A stretch of DNA of 64,000 nt from Pedobacter sp. AJM. GTDB lineage: Bacteria; Bacteroidota; Bacteroidia; Sphingobacteriales; Sphingobacteriaceae. Shown here piece by piece: positions 37,117 to 46,647 of the stretch. A program made the position numbers and the translations under genes. Position 1 is the first letter of the stretch; every line of letters starts with the position of its first letter. The stretch covers positions 992,001 to 1,056,000 of the forward strand of contig NZ_NHOT01000003.1 of the NCBI RefSeq assembly GCF_002197755.1, written 5' to 3'. The notes under the pieces are model-generated. The model was given only the letters and a program-made list of their open reading frames with translations. It had not been told where the DNA came from and searched no databases.

Positions 37117-39039
37117 ATGCAACTCTTATACCTTTACATCCAGGACCACCATACCTTATCTAGCCAGAACCTCAACTTTGGCGGACCACTTCGTTTTTTC
37201 TACGACCAGCAGCAGTCAACACTCACGGTTAGCGAAAACCCACAACATGTAGAGGGCTTTTTCCAGACTTCTGTTCCAGCCCCAGCAGATGCCCTCATTA
37301 ATAACGTTAGCGCAATCATCGGTCAGAACGGAACCGGAAAAACATCCGTGCTCAATTTTATCAAAGAAGAACTCAGTGGCGGAATTAGCGGACTCCGCAC
37401 TCCAATTCTTCTGGCAACCAGACACGTAGACGGTCAGGTCATCCTCTTTCGCTGCAGCGACATTTCCTTAACAGGCGGAAATTACCAGAACTTTGGAGTG
37501 GAACTCTCCACATTATCCTTAGAGGAACAAAACGGGTATGCTTCCCGAGGCTATCAGGATGAGGAAAACCAGCCTTTTCTGACTGAGACCAGTTTCATCT
37601 CATTTTCCAATGTTTTTGATGGAAGATCCAACAACATCGGCTCAGGTCTGCGGGATATCTCTACTGACTATCTGCTTAGCTCAGAGCGTTACTATGAAAC
37701 GAGTATGCGGATACAGCACAGAGAGGAGGGAAGTGAACTGGAAACTTTTAGGTTCAATGAGACCGAGCGGCAGATCGATTTTATTAACTTTTTTAAACTG
37801 AAAGAAATTATACCTTTCAAGCTTCCAGATAAACTGACCGTAAGTTCCAAGCGGCAATATACCTATCGCAATTATCTAAACCATAGCAAGGAAAAAGGCG
37901 CACTTGAACACAACGGATTAAAACCTATTGCTGAAAGAATAGTAAATTGCCTGGAAGAAATCAAAATTAGTGAAGACGGTTTTAGAGTATGGATGATCGA
38001 TTTTTTTTACGTGCAGTCCCTGCTTAATTTTCTCCAGGAAATGGACTTGCATGTTAGAGATCCTTTAGCCAATATACGGTTTGAATTACAACAGACAGAC
38101 TTTTCCGCATACGATCTCAAATCTATTAATTCATTTTTGATCACACAACTCGAGCAACTTTCAAACAAGCAAGAGGACATCCGAACTTTGTATGAAATGG
38201 CGGTTGCCCTTCAGGATATGCACCGCTACATCGAAATGCATGCAACAGGCGAGGAGGTTCAGATGTTAAAAGAAGGGCGCTCGTTCGAATTGGAGATTAA
38301 TAACGATCAGTTTGAAAAGTTTTATTCCTATTATAAGAAAACCTTTAAGCACAGGCCTTATCTGAGCTTTGACTGGAGAAGCATCAGCTCTGGTGAAAAA
38401 GCCTTTTTAAACATCTATGCGAGGCTTTTTTCTCTCTCTGATCGCCAAAATAGATTTAACGACAGACGGCTTGCCCAAAACGTCGTTATTCTCATCGATG
38501 AAGGCGATCTCTACCTCCACCCCGAATGGCAGCGCCGTTTCGTCTTCTTGCTCTGCGAATTCCTGACCAAATGCTACACATCCCAAAACGGTGAAACCAG
38601 GTCCATCCAGGTGATATTCACCAGCAATTCGCCTATACCTGTTTCTGACCTGCCCAATGGCAACATCATATTCCTGCAGAAATTAAACGGAAAAACCCTC
38701 GCCAAAAATAGCCTAGAAGATAAAAAACAGACCTTTGGTGCCAACATCCATACCCTGCTTTCAGATGGTTTTTTCCTCAGCCATGGACTCATGGGCGAAT
38801 TCGCCAAACAAAAAATCAATTCCATCATCGAAATGCTTCAAGGCAGTAGGGAAGAGGTCATGAAAAACAGGACGATGATCGAAAAAAACATCTCTCTGAT
38901 TGGCGAACCTTTGATCCGTACCAAACTCGTTCAGATGTTTACCGAGAAGCTACAGATGAACATGATGGACGTAGATGAGCGTCTGCGTAAATTAGAATCA
39001 GAAATCGATCAATTGAAGGCCCAACAAAACAAAGGATAA
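37117..39039 (+). CDS. AAA/ABC-like ATPase of a Septu-like pair (PtuA-like), copy 2
   Basis: A 640-residue ATPase from ATG 37117 (the frame opens at 37096, inside the promoter). Walker A is GQNGTGKT at 69-76; the late region has ILIDEGDLYLHPEWQRR, then FTSNSPIPVSDLP and NIHTLLSDGFFLSHGLMG. Its ends align with those of the ATPase at 11152, but large middle parts differ. It ends three bases before the HNH gene, so the pair forms an operon. In Septu the ATPase is thought to sense infection and control the nuclease; that is known for the family, not shown here. Confidence 0.75.
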   Translation: MQLLYLYIQDHHTLSSQNLNFGGPLRFFYDQQQSTLTVSENPQHVEGFFQTSVPAPADALINNVSAIIGQNGTGKTSVLNFIKEELSGGISGLRTPILLATRHVDGQVILFRCSDISLTGGNYQNFGVELSTLSLEEQNGYASRGYQDEENQPFLTETSFISFSNVFDGRSNNIGSGLRDISTDYLLSSERYYETSMRIQHREEGSELETFRFNETERQIDFINFFKLKEIIPFKLPDKLTVSSKRQYTYRNYLNHSKEKGALEHNGLKPIAERIVNCLEEIKISEDGFRVWMIDFFYVQSLLNFLQEMDLHVRDPLANIRFELQQTDFSAYDLKSINSFLITQLEQLSNKQEDIRTLYEMAVALQDMHRYIEMHATGEEVQMLKEGRSFELEINNDQFEKFYSYYKKTFKHRPYLSFDWRSISSGEKAFLNIYARLFSLSDRQNRFNDRRLAQNVVILIDEGDLYLHPEWQRRFVFLLCEFLTKCYTSQNGETRSIQVIFTSNSPIPVSDLPNGNIIFLQKLNGKTLAKNSLEDKKQTFGANIHTLLSDGFFLSHGLMGEFAKQKINSIIEMLQGSREEVMKNRTMIEKNISLIGEPLIRTKLVQMFTEKLQMNMMDVDERLRKLESEIDQLKAQQNKG

Positions 39040-39042
39040 AAA

Positions 39043-40137
39043 ATGTTTCATTTCACCAAAGGCAAAAAAGACGGGTTTACCACATTAGCCGATCAGCATT
39101 ACCAAAACCTGCGTATGGAAAGGCAGCTTAAAAAAAGCGTCACACGTTATGCCGGTTCCATCCTTAGCCTGGTTGATGATGCTGCTGTTGATAAAGGCGG
39201 AAACAACCATACATTTTTTGCTGACCTGCTCGCTGAAGATTATAAATGGCTAAAAACCATTCTCACCGGAACGCCAGCCGAGCTCCAGAACGTTCTTGAT
39301 CTTTTCGAAGCGAGAGTACTTATCGGCACCTATCCATCCTTGATCACCATCATCAATGGGGAAGAGGTACCCAGTGATTTTGCGAAAATGATTAAAACGG
39401 TTTTCGACTACAAGCACTTTTCTGGTAAAAGTGCCCGCTACAGCGCCTACCACTTTTGTCAGCCCATGGGCATGGACGTCTGCCCATATTGCAACCGCAA
39501 CTACACCCTGACGGTCTACTACCGCGGTCAAGGGCTTATCCGCCCGGAACTCGATCACTACGTGCCCAAAAGTAAATACCCTTATTTGGCACTATCGTTT
39601 TACAACCTGATCCCTTCCTGCCATCTCTGCAATGCCAACCTCAAACATGCCAGTCCGATGAACTTTAAGGATTTTATCCACCCTTATGAGCATTCCTTAC
39701 ATGAAATTTTCAAATTCAGCGCCGTATTCAAAAACAAAAAAGAAATAAAATCAACTGAGATTGGAAGCACCTTCGGTACAGCTTTTTTTGCTGGGGAAAC
39801 AGATAGTTTCGATGTTAAAATTAAATTCAGGCCCGGCGTTCCTTTTTCCATGATCAAAAAGGCCGCTAACAATGCACGGGTGTTCAAACTTCAAAAGATC
39901 TACAATGAGCACAAGGACCTGATTGAAGAAATGATCACCGGTGCGGCAGTCTATACCGATACCTATATTAATACGCTCTACAACGACTTCCAGGGTAGCC
40001 TATTCTCTTCCAGAGAAGATGTGCTGCGTTTACTGACGCACAACTATTCATCGAAAGACGAAATGTCCAGACGCCCCTTTTCCAAACTTACCAAAGATAT
40101 TTTTTCGGAATTTGGACTGAAGTATTCCAGTATTTAA
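39043..40137 (+). CDS. HNH endonuclease of a Septu-like pair (PtuB-like), copy 2
   Basis: A 364-residue protein: CPYCNRNYTL, RPELDHYVPK, FYNLIPSCHLCN and the C-terminal RRPFSKLTKDIFSEFGL. The Cys pairs and Asp-His core are the same as in the copy at 12888. The N-terminal extension (1-140) is longer and unlike the first copy, so partner specificity may differ. It stands directly after its ATPase and ends the operon. Confidence 0.78.
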   Translation: MFHFTKGKKDGFTTLADQHYQNLRMERQLKKSVTRYAGSILSLVDDAAVDKGGNNHTFFADLLAEDYKWLKTILTGTPAELQNVLDLFEARVLIGTYPSLITIINGEEVPSDFAKMIKTVFDYKHFSGKSARYSAYHFCQPMGMDVCPYCNRNYTLTVYYRGQGLIRPELDHYVPKSKYPYLALSFYNLIPSCHLCNANLKHASPMNFKDFIHPYEHSLHEIFKFSAVFKNKKEIKSTEIGSTFGTAFFAGETDSFDVKIKFRPGVPFSMIKKAANNARVFKLQKIYNEHKDLIEEMITGAAVYTDTYINTLYNDFQGSLFSSREDVLRLLTHNYSSKDEMSRRPFSKLTKDIFSEFGLKYSSI

Positions 40138-40225
40138 GCAATGCTAGCCTGTGAAACTCAAATTTACCGCATTTAATACAACCAATAGGCATATTTAAAA
40201 CAGTTACTAAATCTCTAGCATCCGG

Positions 40226-41416
40226 CTATTCTTCCAACGGATACTCTTTTTCAGTGTATTCAGTTCTTGTCATATCAGTAAACCATCCATATGCGCGGGC
40301 CAGCGTTTCCAGCTGCGCCAAGGCAATTGGATCTACTCCAATAGCGGCTTCAAAAAGACCAAATTTCCAACCCGTTAGCCCTGCGCTAACTGCTAAAAGC
40401 AAGACTTTCCCACTTGCCGGCGCATACTTATGGACATATATTTCCATTGCTTTCTGTAAAATGAAATCCACACTTTCACTACGCTGCCCCAAAGGATAAT
40501 ACATCATCAGATAGCCTATGCCATTAAATTCTGAGTAACTCCTGGCTACTGCATCTGGGATATACTGATACCGATGGACCAATCCAACTAGAGTTTCGCT
40601 GAACATCCGGCGTTCAGTTCTGGAAAGCTGCATCAATTCCCTAGCGATCGACTCTCCATTGCGGACTCTTAAAACTTCATGCTCCACCAGCCCATCAATC
40701 AAATAACTGATCTGGTTCGCTGCCCGCTTTGACTGGGCCTGTCTGCCATGATGGTACCTTTCCCATAGACCCTTGATCGCCGATTCATCAGTATCATTGA
40801 TGCTGGTTATCAACTTGTCCGGAAAAATTCTGGCGTGCATTAAAAAAATAGCAATCAGATCTTTCTCGGTAAAATTAAATATCGCTTTGGGATGCGCCAG
40901 AAGAAATTCCTCGCGAGCAAGCAGGTACTCAATCAAGTCCGGCATGGTATCCAGTTCTGCTACCATAACCTCAAAAGTTTCTTTATTGACAATTGAAACT
41001 ATTCCTTTACCAGACTTTTCATCACTAAGGGCGTAATTTTCAAACTGTTCTCCGGCGTTTACCGTTATTTTAAATGCCTTACTGTATCGCCTACGATCAA
41101 AGACCTCTGGCGCCCTCTCCGGATGCTGGATCACAATTTCCCGGTCAGAAAAAAACAGTTTTCTTTCGGCGCCATTGAGCTGATCAGTTGATTTAGAAAC
41201 CACCTTCTTTTTATAGCGCTCATAATTTCCGTTGAAACTGTAATTTTTTACAGAAATGATAATCGCCACCTCCCTGAAACAGATTAACAGGTCACAGATT
41301 TCCTTATAATCTCCTTCAATATCCATTGGATTGGGGTAGCACCAGTACTTAAGATAAGAAGCGTAAATTAACTCCGCCACATATTGCTCTGCAAGTTCTC
41401 CTTTGTTTTCTTCCAT
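40226..41416 (-). CDS. Nuclease-like protein (possible PD-(D/E)xK fold)
   Basis: ATG 41416 gives 396 residues (a GTG at 41434 is possible but overlaps the neighbour). The N-terminus has GELAEQYVAELI (helix with Glu), then CDLLICFREVAIIISVKNY: an Asp, a hydrophobic strand and S-V-K. This is the order of PD-(D/E)xK nucleases, but Ser replaces the usual Glu, so activity is uncertain. The C-terminal 250 residues are helical and unassigned. It follows the HEPN-like gene by eight bases. Confidence 0.5.
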   Translation of the reverse strand: MEENKGELAEQYVAELIYASYLKYWCYPNPMDIEGDYKEICDLLICFREVAIIISVKNYSFNGNYERYKKKVVSKSTDQLNGAERKLFFSDREIVIQHPERAPEVFDRRRYSKAFKITVNAGEQFENYALSDEKSGKGIVSIVNKETFEVMVAELDTMPDLIEYLLAREEFLLAHPKAIFNFTEKDLIAIFLMHARIFPDKLITSINDTDESAIKGLWERYHHGRQAQSKRAANQISYLIDGLVEHEVLRVRNGESIARELMQLSRTERRMFSETLVGLVHRYQYIPDAVARSYSEFNGIGYLMMYYPLGQRSESVDFILQKAMEIYVHKYAPASGKVLLLAVSAGLTGWKFGLFEAAIGVDPIALAQLETLARAYGWFTDMTRTEYTEKEYPLEE

Positions 41417-41424
41417 ATTTTTTT

Positions 41425-42135
41425 TTAATTCCACCAGTCATACAGCTGATCAGGTGCAAAATCAAAAAGATGGTCCATCTTACGGGCAAACTTCTTCCGC
41501 AAAATTTCACCATTCCGGTTCTGTGTCCTCAGTTCCGCCTGGTAAGCAGTCAGATAATTTAGCAAACGGTAATGAAGTACCATTCGAAGAAGCTTTATCT
41601 TACCCTCCCTGAAAATGATAAACTGCTTTGCCGTTTTGACCGATGTTCCCCTGGGTGCCGCTGAGATATGCCAGTTACCTTTCGTACGCGCCTCATGCAT
41701 GAGTCCACAGCGTACATCGCTGTAAAAGTTAGCAGCGTTAAATGGATAATCAGTTAAACATACCCCATTGGCGTTCCTCGAGAAAAAATGATTTTCAAAT
41801 AATGGTGCGGTTTTCAAAAAGTCAGTAAACAAAACCTGGCTTTTATGGTATTCATATTTTGAGGCTTTGTTTGCCCGATCATGATTAAAAATCAATCCCG
41901 ACCGAAAAGCCGCGAACATTTCAATCATTGCGCATTGTACGGTAACGATGGCGAAACCTTCACCCTTCAATGTCCTTTTACCGATTATCGCCTTTATAGG
42001 GGCAAAGTATTTTGCATCAATCCGCTCATGAAATAGCTGGATCGCATCCTCCCAGAAAGTAGAAAAATGATAATTCTTGTTAAGCTTTGTTCTGATAACT
42101 TTCCATCGGGCTTGTTCTTTGAGAGTTGTAATCAT
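41425..42135 (-). CDS. HEPN-like protein of a two-gene cassette
   Basis: A 236-residue, mostly helical protein. The key motif is DVRCGLMHEA with Arg142 and His147, i.e. R-x4-H, the hallmark of HEPN ribonucleases. Other segments (AIQLFHERIDAKYF, AFAIVTVQCAM-like helix) fit the family. Directly upstream of the nuclease-like gene on the same strand. HEPN proteins often act as toxic RNases in defence modules; that this pair is a defence or toxin system is an inference. Confidence 0.55.
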   Translation of the reverse strand: MITTLKEQARWKVIRTKLNKNYHFSTFWEDAIQLFHERIDAKYFAPIKAIIGKRTLKGEGFAIVTVQCAMIEMFAAFRSGLIFNHDRANKASKYEYHKSQVLFTDFLKTAPLFENHFFSRNANGVCLTDYPFNAANFYSDVRCGLMHEARTKGNWHISAAPRGTSVKTAKQFIIFREGKIKLLRMVLHYRLLNYLTAYQAELRTQNRNGEILRKKFARKMDHLFDFAPDQLYDWWN

Positions 42136-42470
42136 GGTTTTATGAGAATACGTTTGTTCAAACTTATCAAAATATTTAAAGAAATGAGCAACTTGTTCAA
42201 GTGGAGATTTCGCTAGGAGACCAACTCATTTCGGAATCTAGGGTCAGCTCGTTTCATTCGAGATCTAACTATTAGAACTAGATTAAATTGACATCATCTC
42301 TCCAAAAGTATTTTTTCGCTTAAATATTATTCTCATTGCTTAAGAGTTTGGTGACAAGCTATAAATAAACTGATTGTGCATGCGGAGCATATCAGCGAGG
42401 ACTCCTCTTTCTAAGCAATGGAAGACATTATAATATAGCCATAAATGACTGGGGTCATTGGACTTATTTT

Positions 42471-42517
42471 GCTTAATATTTTATGCATATTTGTTATAAA
42501 CGCATAAAATATTAAGC
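42471..42517. promoter_or_regulatory. Perfect 16-bp inverted repeat operator
   Basis: GCTTAATATTTTATGC (42471-42486) and its exact reverse complement (42502-42517) are separated by 15 bases and end one base before the start codon of the XRE pseudogene. Such placement fits a tight autorepression operator. Confidence 0.65.
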
Positions 42518-42840
42518 ATGAGATCTAGAAAACCGATATTATTTCCAAAACATAAAAAAATCATGGAGATCCTTGGAGAAAACATTAAGCTTGCTCGAAA
42601 GCGCAGGAGTCTTACCATTTTGCAGATGGCAGAAAGGGCAAACCTAAACCGTAACACCATAACCAGTATTGAAAAGGAAGTCCTAATGTTTCGATAGGTG
42701 CTTATTTTAATGTGCTCCGCACGATGAACCTACAAGATGATTTCCTTAAGCTGGCTGAGGATGATGAATTTGGGAGAAAACTTCAGGATATAAAACTCTT
42801 AGTCGCGTTAAAAGACACTAGTAAATTAAAAACCAAGTAG
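42518..42840 (+). pseudogene. Frameshifted XRE-family regulator
   Basis: The first frame (ATG 42518) gives an HTH start, ENIKLARKRRSLTILQMAER, and stops early after SIEKEVLMFR. A one-base change near 42676-42680 would restore reading into SPNVSIGAYFNVLRTMN and on to TAG 42840, a full XRE protein of about 107 residues. One missing G in the run at 42676-42677 explains it. It resembles HipB-type regulators, but no HipA gene follows. Either a real pseudogene or a sequencing error. Confidence 0.65.
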
Positions 42841-43237
42841 TTCATTAAATATCTTGCTAAAGTAATAATAAATCATCCATTGTGATTTGGTTCTTCACAA
42901 TGCTCTTAGAATAAGCTCTTCTCTGTCCATTTTTTAAGTTATTTACGTGAACATTGAAAAATAACATTGAAGAGCTTACTCAGGAACGGCAGGAAGCGAA
43001 AAAAGATAAACATTTCCGAATTCCAATCAGATAAGAACACATAGAAACTATACGCGAGGAACCGCAGACTGTTCCGCTAGAAATATTACCACCTTTCTTT
43101 CATCTTCATATAAAGAGGTTCATATTCGGGCAAGAAGAATATTCGCGATTCGCGAATTGAAAATCTTTTAAATTGAACGCTGGAGATAAGATCGTGAAAT
43201 ACTTACTATATGCTGCCTAATTCAAAGCATTCCTAGT
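42841..43237. other. Gene-poor scar region
   Basis: About 400 AT-rich bases. A short frame around 42950-43035 reads EELTQERQEAKKDKH and may be the remnant of a coding region. No intact gene, RNA or mobile-element end was recognised. Confidence 0.3.
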
Positions 43238-43342
43238 TTAGTTGTTATCAAAGGTGTCGTTATAGATTTTCTCCATTTCCGCAAACTCTTGCTCAGTGAA
43301 TTTCTCAAAATTTTTCTTGCTGCGTTTTGGGAAAACATCCAT
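43238..43342 (-). CDS. Possible 34-residue protein
   Basis: ATG 43342 gives 34 residues, beginning MDVFPKRSKKNFEKF and ending with TFDNN. Codon use looks natural, but length and lack of context leave it doubtful. The stretch from 43343 to 43757 beyond it shows no gene. Confidence 0.25.
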   Translation of the reverse strand: MDVFPKRSKKNFEKFTEQEFAEMEKIYNDTFDNN

Positions 43343-43757
43343 ATTTAGATGTAAGAAGATGATAACTTCGTTTAATCTTCTTCAGGCATGTCAATTAGGT
43401 TTTGTTACCTACTTTGTTCTTTACCCTTTTTCAGTAAAACGTATATTATTTCAGTAAATTAAATAAAACACCAATATAATTTAGTAAAACAAATACAAAA
43501 TCAATAAAACTGATATAAAAGAGTTTCATCAGTATTGGATACACATATATTGAAAACTATACGATACAAAAATCAAAAAACTTTTGTGTTGCTATCGGAT
43601 CAGAATCTAATCACTTGCCCTTCAACAAGCGAAATCTCAATCTTGATCGAACTGACCGACATTGATGTCGGTCAGTTGTGATACCAATATTTTAAAATTT
43701 TCTTAATCTGATTGACAAGACAAATTACAATCGATTTCCGTTTACATTGCCAGTAAT

Positions 43758-44310
43758 CTATCTAAAGAGCTTCATAACTTTCATATCACCAGTATCTTCT
43801 TCTTTCTTATCTCGGTCTAACAGTTTCTCCTGTAATGCAGACATCTCAGTACTAACTTTCGTATCGATCACCTTCGCATAATGCTGGGTGGTTTTTAAGC
43901 TATTGTGGCCAAGCATTTGGGAAACGGTCTCAATCGGCACACCATTTGAAAGCGTAATAGTGGTTGCAAAGGTATGCCTGGCGAGATGATAAGTAAGTAC
44001 CTTAGTGATGTTACAAAGATCGGCGATTTCTTTCAGGTAACCATTCGTGCGTTGATTAGTGAGCACTGGCAACGCGACTTTTCTCCATCTGCATATCCTG
44101 TGATTCTTATACCTGGCAAGAATTACTTTCGCCTCATCCAACAAGGGGATGTGACAGGGTGTTTCCGTTTTCTGTCGTTTGACGAATATCCATAAATTAC
44201 CGTAATCGCCATTTGTAATCTGATCCAACCGAAGCTGCTTCACATCAATATAGGAAAAAGCCTGTATAGCAACTGAAAATAAAAATGTCAAGAACGATTT
44301 ATTTTTTATT
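43758..44310 (-). pseudogene. 3' fragment of a tyrosine recombinase gene
   Basis: The frame of 177 residues repeats most of the catalytic half of the intact recombinase at 46648-47922: LWIFVKRQKTETPCHIPLLDE, HLARHTFAT, LGHNSLKTTQHYAKV and MKVMKLFR are shared. Upstream an extra T in the run corresponding to CYTGLSYID shifts the frame, and similarity ends near 44310. It is a truncated relic of a related element; the His-Arg and Tyr box is intact but without an N-terminal domain. Confidence 0.8.
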
Positions 44311-44597
44311 ATCTCATTAACTATCTGATTGTATGCTGAATACCTTATATTAAAATGAATTATTTTGTCACAAATTCATGAAATATTTGTGACACTTTAT
44401 ACTCCCTTTTTTGGCGCAATAAAGAAAAATGAAATGATGTAACCGATAAGTCACGGCCCATCATTGACGGATAAAATGTTCCCTAGCAAGTTTACACCAT
44501 AAACTATATTTTAACGATTTTACCCAACTAAGGTTAATAAGGAATCTAAATTAACATTGCTTCAATCTTCAACCCCTATAACAGCTACATAGCTAAC

Positions 44598-44640
44598 AAT
44601 CTATCTAAAAAGCTTCATAACTTTCATAACACCATCATCC
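44598..44640 (-). pseudogene. Tiny 3' remnant of the same recombinase gene family
   Basis: 43 bases match the last codons of the recombinase genes (reading DDGVMKVMKLFR and stop). It lies between the fragment at 43758 and the intact gene at 46648. Both sides differ, so it is a third scar. The remaining stretch 44311-44790 has no gene. Confidence 0.6.
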
Positions 44641-44790
44641 GGCTTAAGTTAATGTCAGGCCGGTGACTCAAAAAAGCAATTTTCTCGTTCTTGATACGAT
44701 AATGGGTATTTCGGCAAAATTGGGGGAAGAACCCGTTTAGTTGAAATATACAGCCATACCTCTTTCGCTTTATATCATTCAGATGATTTT

Positions 44791-46272
44791 TTATTTCTTG
44801 CTAGAGTTATTTTTTAGCCTGTAACCTCCCGTTTTCGGTGCTCCTACAAACTCTATAACATCATTATTAATTAAATTGGTTAGCTCTCTTCTTACAATAC
44901 TTTTACTCAACTCAACTCCTTCTGTAATAGCATTCGCTCTACTTCCAGGCTCATTCTGAATAAAACTTACTATCCTGCCTAGCCTTTCTCTCACTTTTGT
45001 ATTTATTTCTTTCCCAAAAGCATGAACAATCAGATCATTTACTGTTGCATTTACTGTTGCATTTACTGTTGCATTTACTGTTGCATTTGTACCTTCACCT
45101 TTTTGGTCTCCTAACGGAATAAGAACTCTAAATACAGTCCCCTCTATAAACTCAGGTTTTCCAGATGAATAATATTTTAAATACTTATTCACATTCAATA
45201 TGCCAGAGCCTAGTTCATCGACCAGACCAAGTTGCATAAAAAATTTTGAGATTGTAGGATTTTTTGAAAAAGGGGCAAATCTATCCGGAGAAATCGGTCC
45301 AGAGCCGTGAGGGTTACTGGCATTAACAGTTTCAACATAATCCTTAAATATGGTAAGTGAGGCAGGATAAGCACTCATATACTCCCTATGGGCAAGCATA
45401 TTTGCAATTATCTCCCTAAAAATTTTCGTTCTGAGACTAACTCGTTGATCGCCCTCCATAAAAAACTTGTCGGGGAGGTGTTGCTCAACAAAAGACATCA
45501 ATTTCTCGTATGCGGTGATAAGGTTATCCTGTATATAAAGTCTATCGTCAAAACGATCAACTTCTTTAACCCTGAGCAAAGCATCTGTTTTATAGTGAGG
45601 TAATATATTTAAGATCGTAAGATCAGTACTAAAAAGGAGGGCAGCAGCCAGCGTATATCCTTCCTCTCCAGTCTGGAAATCCCTTCTCCAGAACCCAGCC
45701 TTTTCCAAAAGCTGTCTATCATCTAGGGAAAGCCAAGGATGACTTGCATTGTTACTGCGGATTAGGTTTCGCACTTTTATAAAAATAGCTTTATCAAAAT
45801 GTTCAAATTTCAGAAAAGGATAAATCTTACTTTCTGTATAATGAGTTCTTTTTCGATTATGCATTTCCGCGATACGATTAGCCTGAAATATCCTAAAATC
45901 CCCATCATCGCTGCGATCGTATATTACTTTGTTACTGCTATGGACTTGGGAACTCTCCGGCACCTGAACATGTATTATATATTTATCATCAAGCTTATGA
46001 ATAACTGGGAAAAGAATATAAGGCGGATCCAGTTTCTGCGGATTGTTACTCATATTGACCAAATCTGTTTTCATCGCATCCACTTTAGATGGATCAATAC
46101 CGATCACGGTGCCGTCATCATCTACGCCGAGCAGAATATCCCCCCCTTCACGATTCAGCATTGCCGCTACAGACTCAAATAAGTTCGACGGGATTGTGGT
46201 CAGAGATTTTTTAAACTCAAGCCTAATATTTTCTCGTTTTCCCAATAGGGTCCTTACTTTCTCTATGCTCAT
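44791..46272 (-). CDS. AlbA_2 (Schlafen-type) ATP-binding regulator
   Basis: A 493-residue protein. Residues 10-125 form an AlbA_2 domain (LEFKKSLTTIPSNLFESVAAMLNREGGDILLGVDDDG, read in parts). Residues 250-390 fit an HATPase_c_4-like region with EIIANMLAHREY and FFMQLGLVDELGSGILN. The end is a winged-helix region (ANAITEGVELSKSIVRREL). A stretch of four NATV repeats at about 395-412 comes from a 12-bp tandem repeat. Such proteins are putative transcriptional regulators or defence-associated factors. Confidence 0.8.
   Translation of the reverse strand: MSIEKVRTLLGKRENIRLEFKKSLTTIPSNLFESVAAMLNREGGDILLGVDDDGTVIGIDPSKVDAMKTDLVNMSNNPQKLDPPYILFPVIHKLDDKYIIHVQVPESSQVHSSNKVIYDRSDDGDFRIFQANRIAEMHNRKRTHYTESKIYPFLKFEHFDKAIFIKVRNLIRSNNASHPWLSLDDRQLLEKAGFWRRDFQTGEEGYTLAAALLFSTDLTILNILPHYKTDALLRVKEVDRFDDRLYIQDNLITAYEKLMSFVEQHLPDKFFMEGDQRVSLRTKIFREIIANMLAHREYMSAYPASLTIFKDYVETVNASNPHGSGPISPDRFAPFSKNPTISKFFMQLGLVDELGSGILNVNKYLKYYSSGKPEFIEGTVFRVLIPLGDQKGEGTNATVNATVNATVNATVNDLIVHAFGKEINTKVRERLGRIVSFIQNEPGSRANAITEGVELSKSIVRRELTNLINNDVIEFVGAPKTGGYRLKNNSSKK
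45037..45088. repeat. 12-bp tandem repeat inside the AlbA_2 gene
   Basis: ATTTACTGTTGC occurs four times in full (45037-45084) plus four bases. Each unit adds Asn-Ala-Thr-Val, so gain or loss of a unit keeps the frame. The repeat sits in the linker before the C-terminal HTH. Confidence 0.9.
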
Positions 46273-46647
46273 GCTATGATACTTGACTTCAGCTTATTAA
46301 TTAAATTGGTTTATTTTAAGGTTTTGATCAAATGTGTCTAAAATTTTGTAAAAAAACTGAAATAAACCTTTTGATCCCCAAAATTGTTATTTGGAATAGT
46401 CTTAAAAATTTCTCCCAACCAAAACCTTACTTGATCAAAATTTTGTTCTGATTTAATCGAATCCACAAAACTGCAAAAACAAAAATAAGATATTGGATCA
46501 TAATTTCTCAAACTAGATTAGCGAAACCACTTACTTTTTAATTACCAATTCAACATTAGACCTCATTGTACCTAAAGAAAATGCTGTGGAACGAAGCATG
46601 ACTATGCTATAGCTAAACAAAATTTTTTCAGTTTCTCGAATATCAAC
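46273..46647. other. Intergenic region, no feature seen
   Basis: About 375 AT-rich bases between the AlbA_2 gene and the recombinase gene, both on the minus strand. Probably holds the AlbA_2 promoter. No gene or strong hairpin was found. Confidence 0.35.

Noticed and set aside
42841..43757. HipA toxin gene after the HipB-like regulator
   Set aside because: No kinase motif or long frame follows; only short fragments are seen.
45037..45088. CRISPR-like array
   Set aside because: Units are 12 bases, directly adjacent without spacers and inside a coding frame. No cas genes are present.
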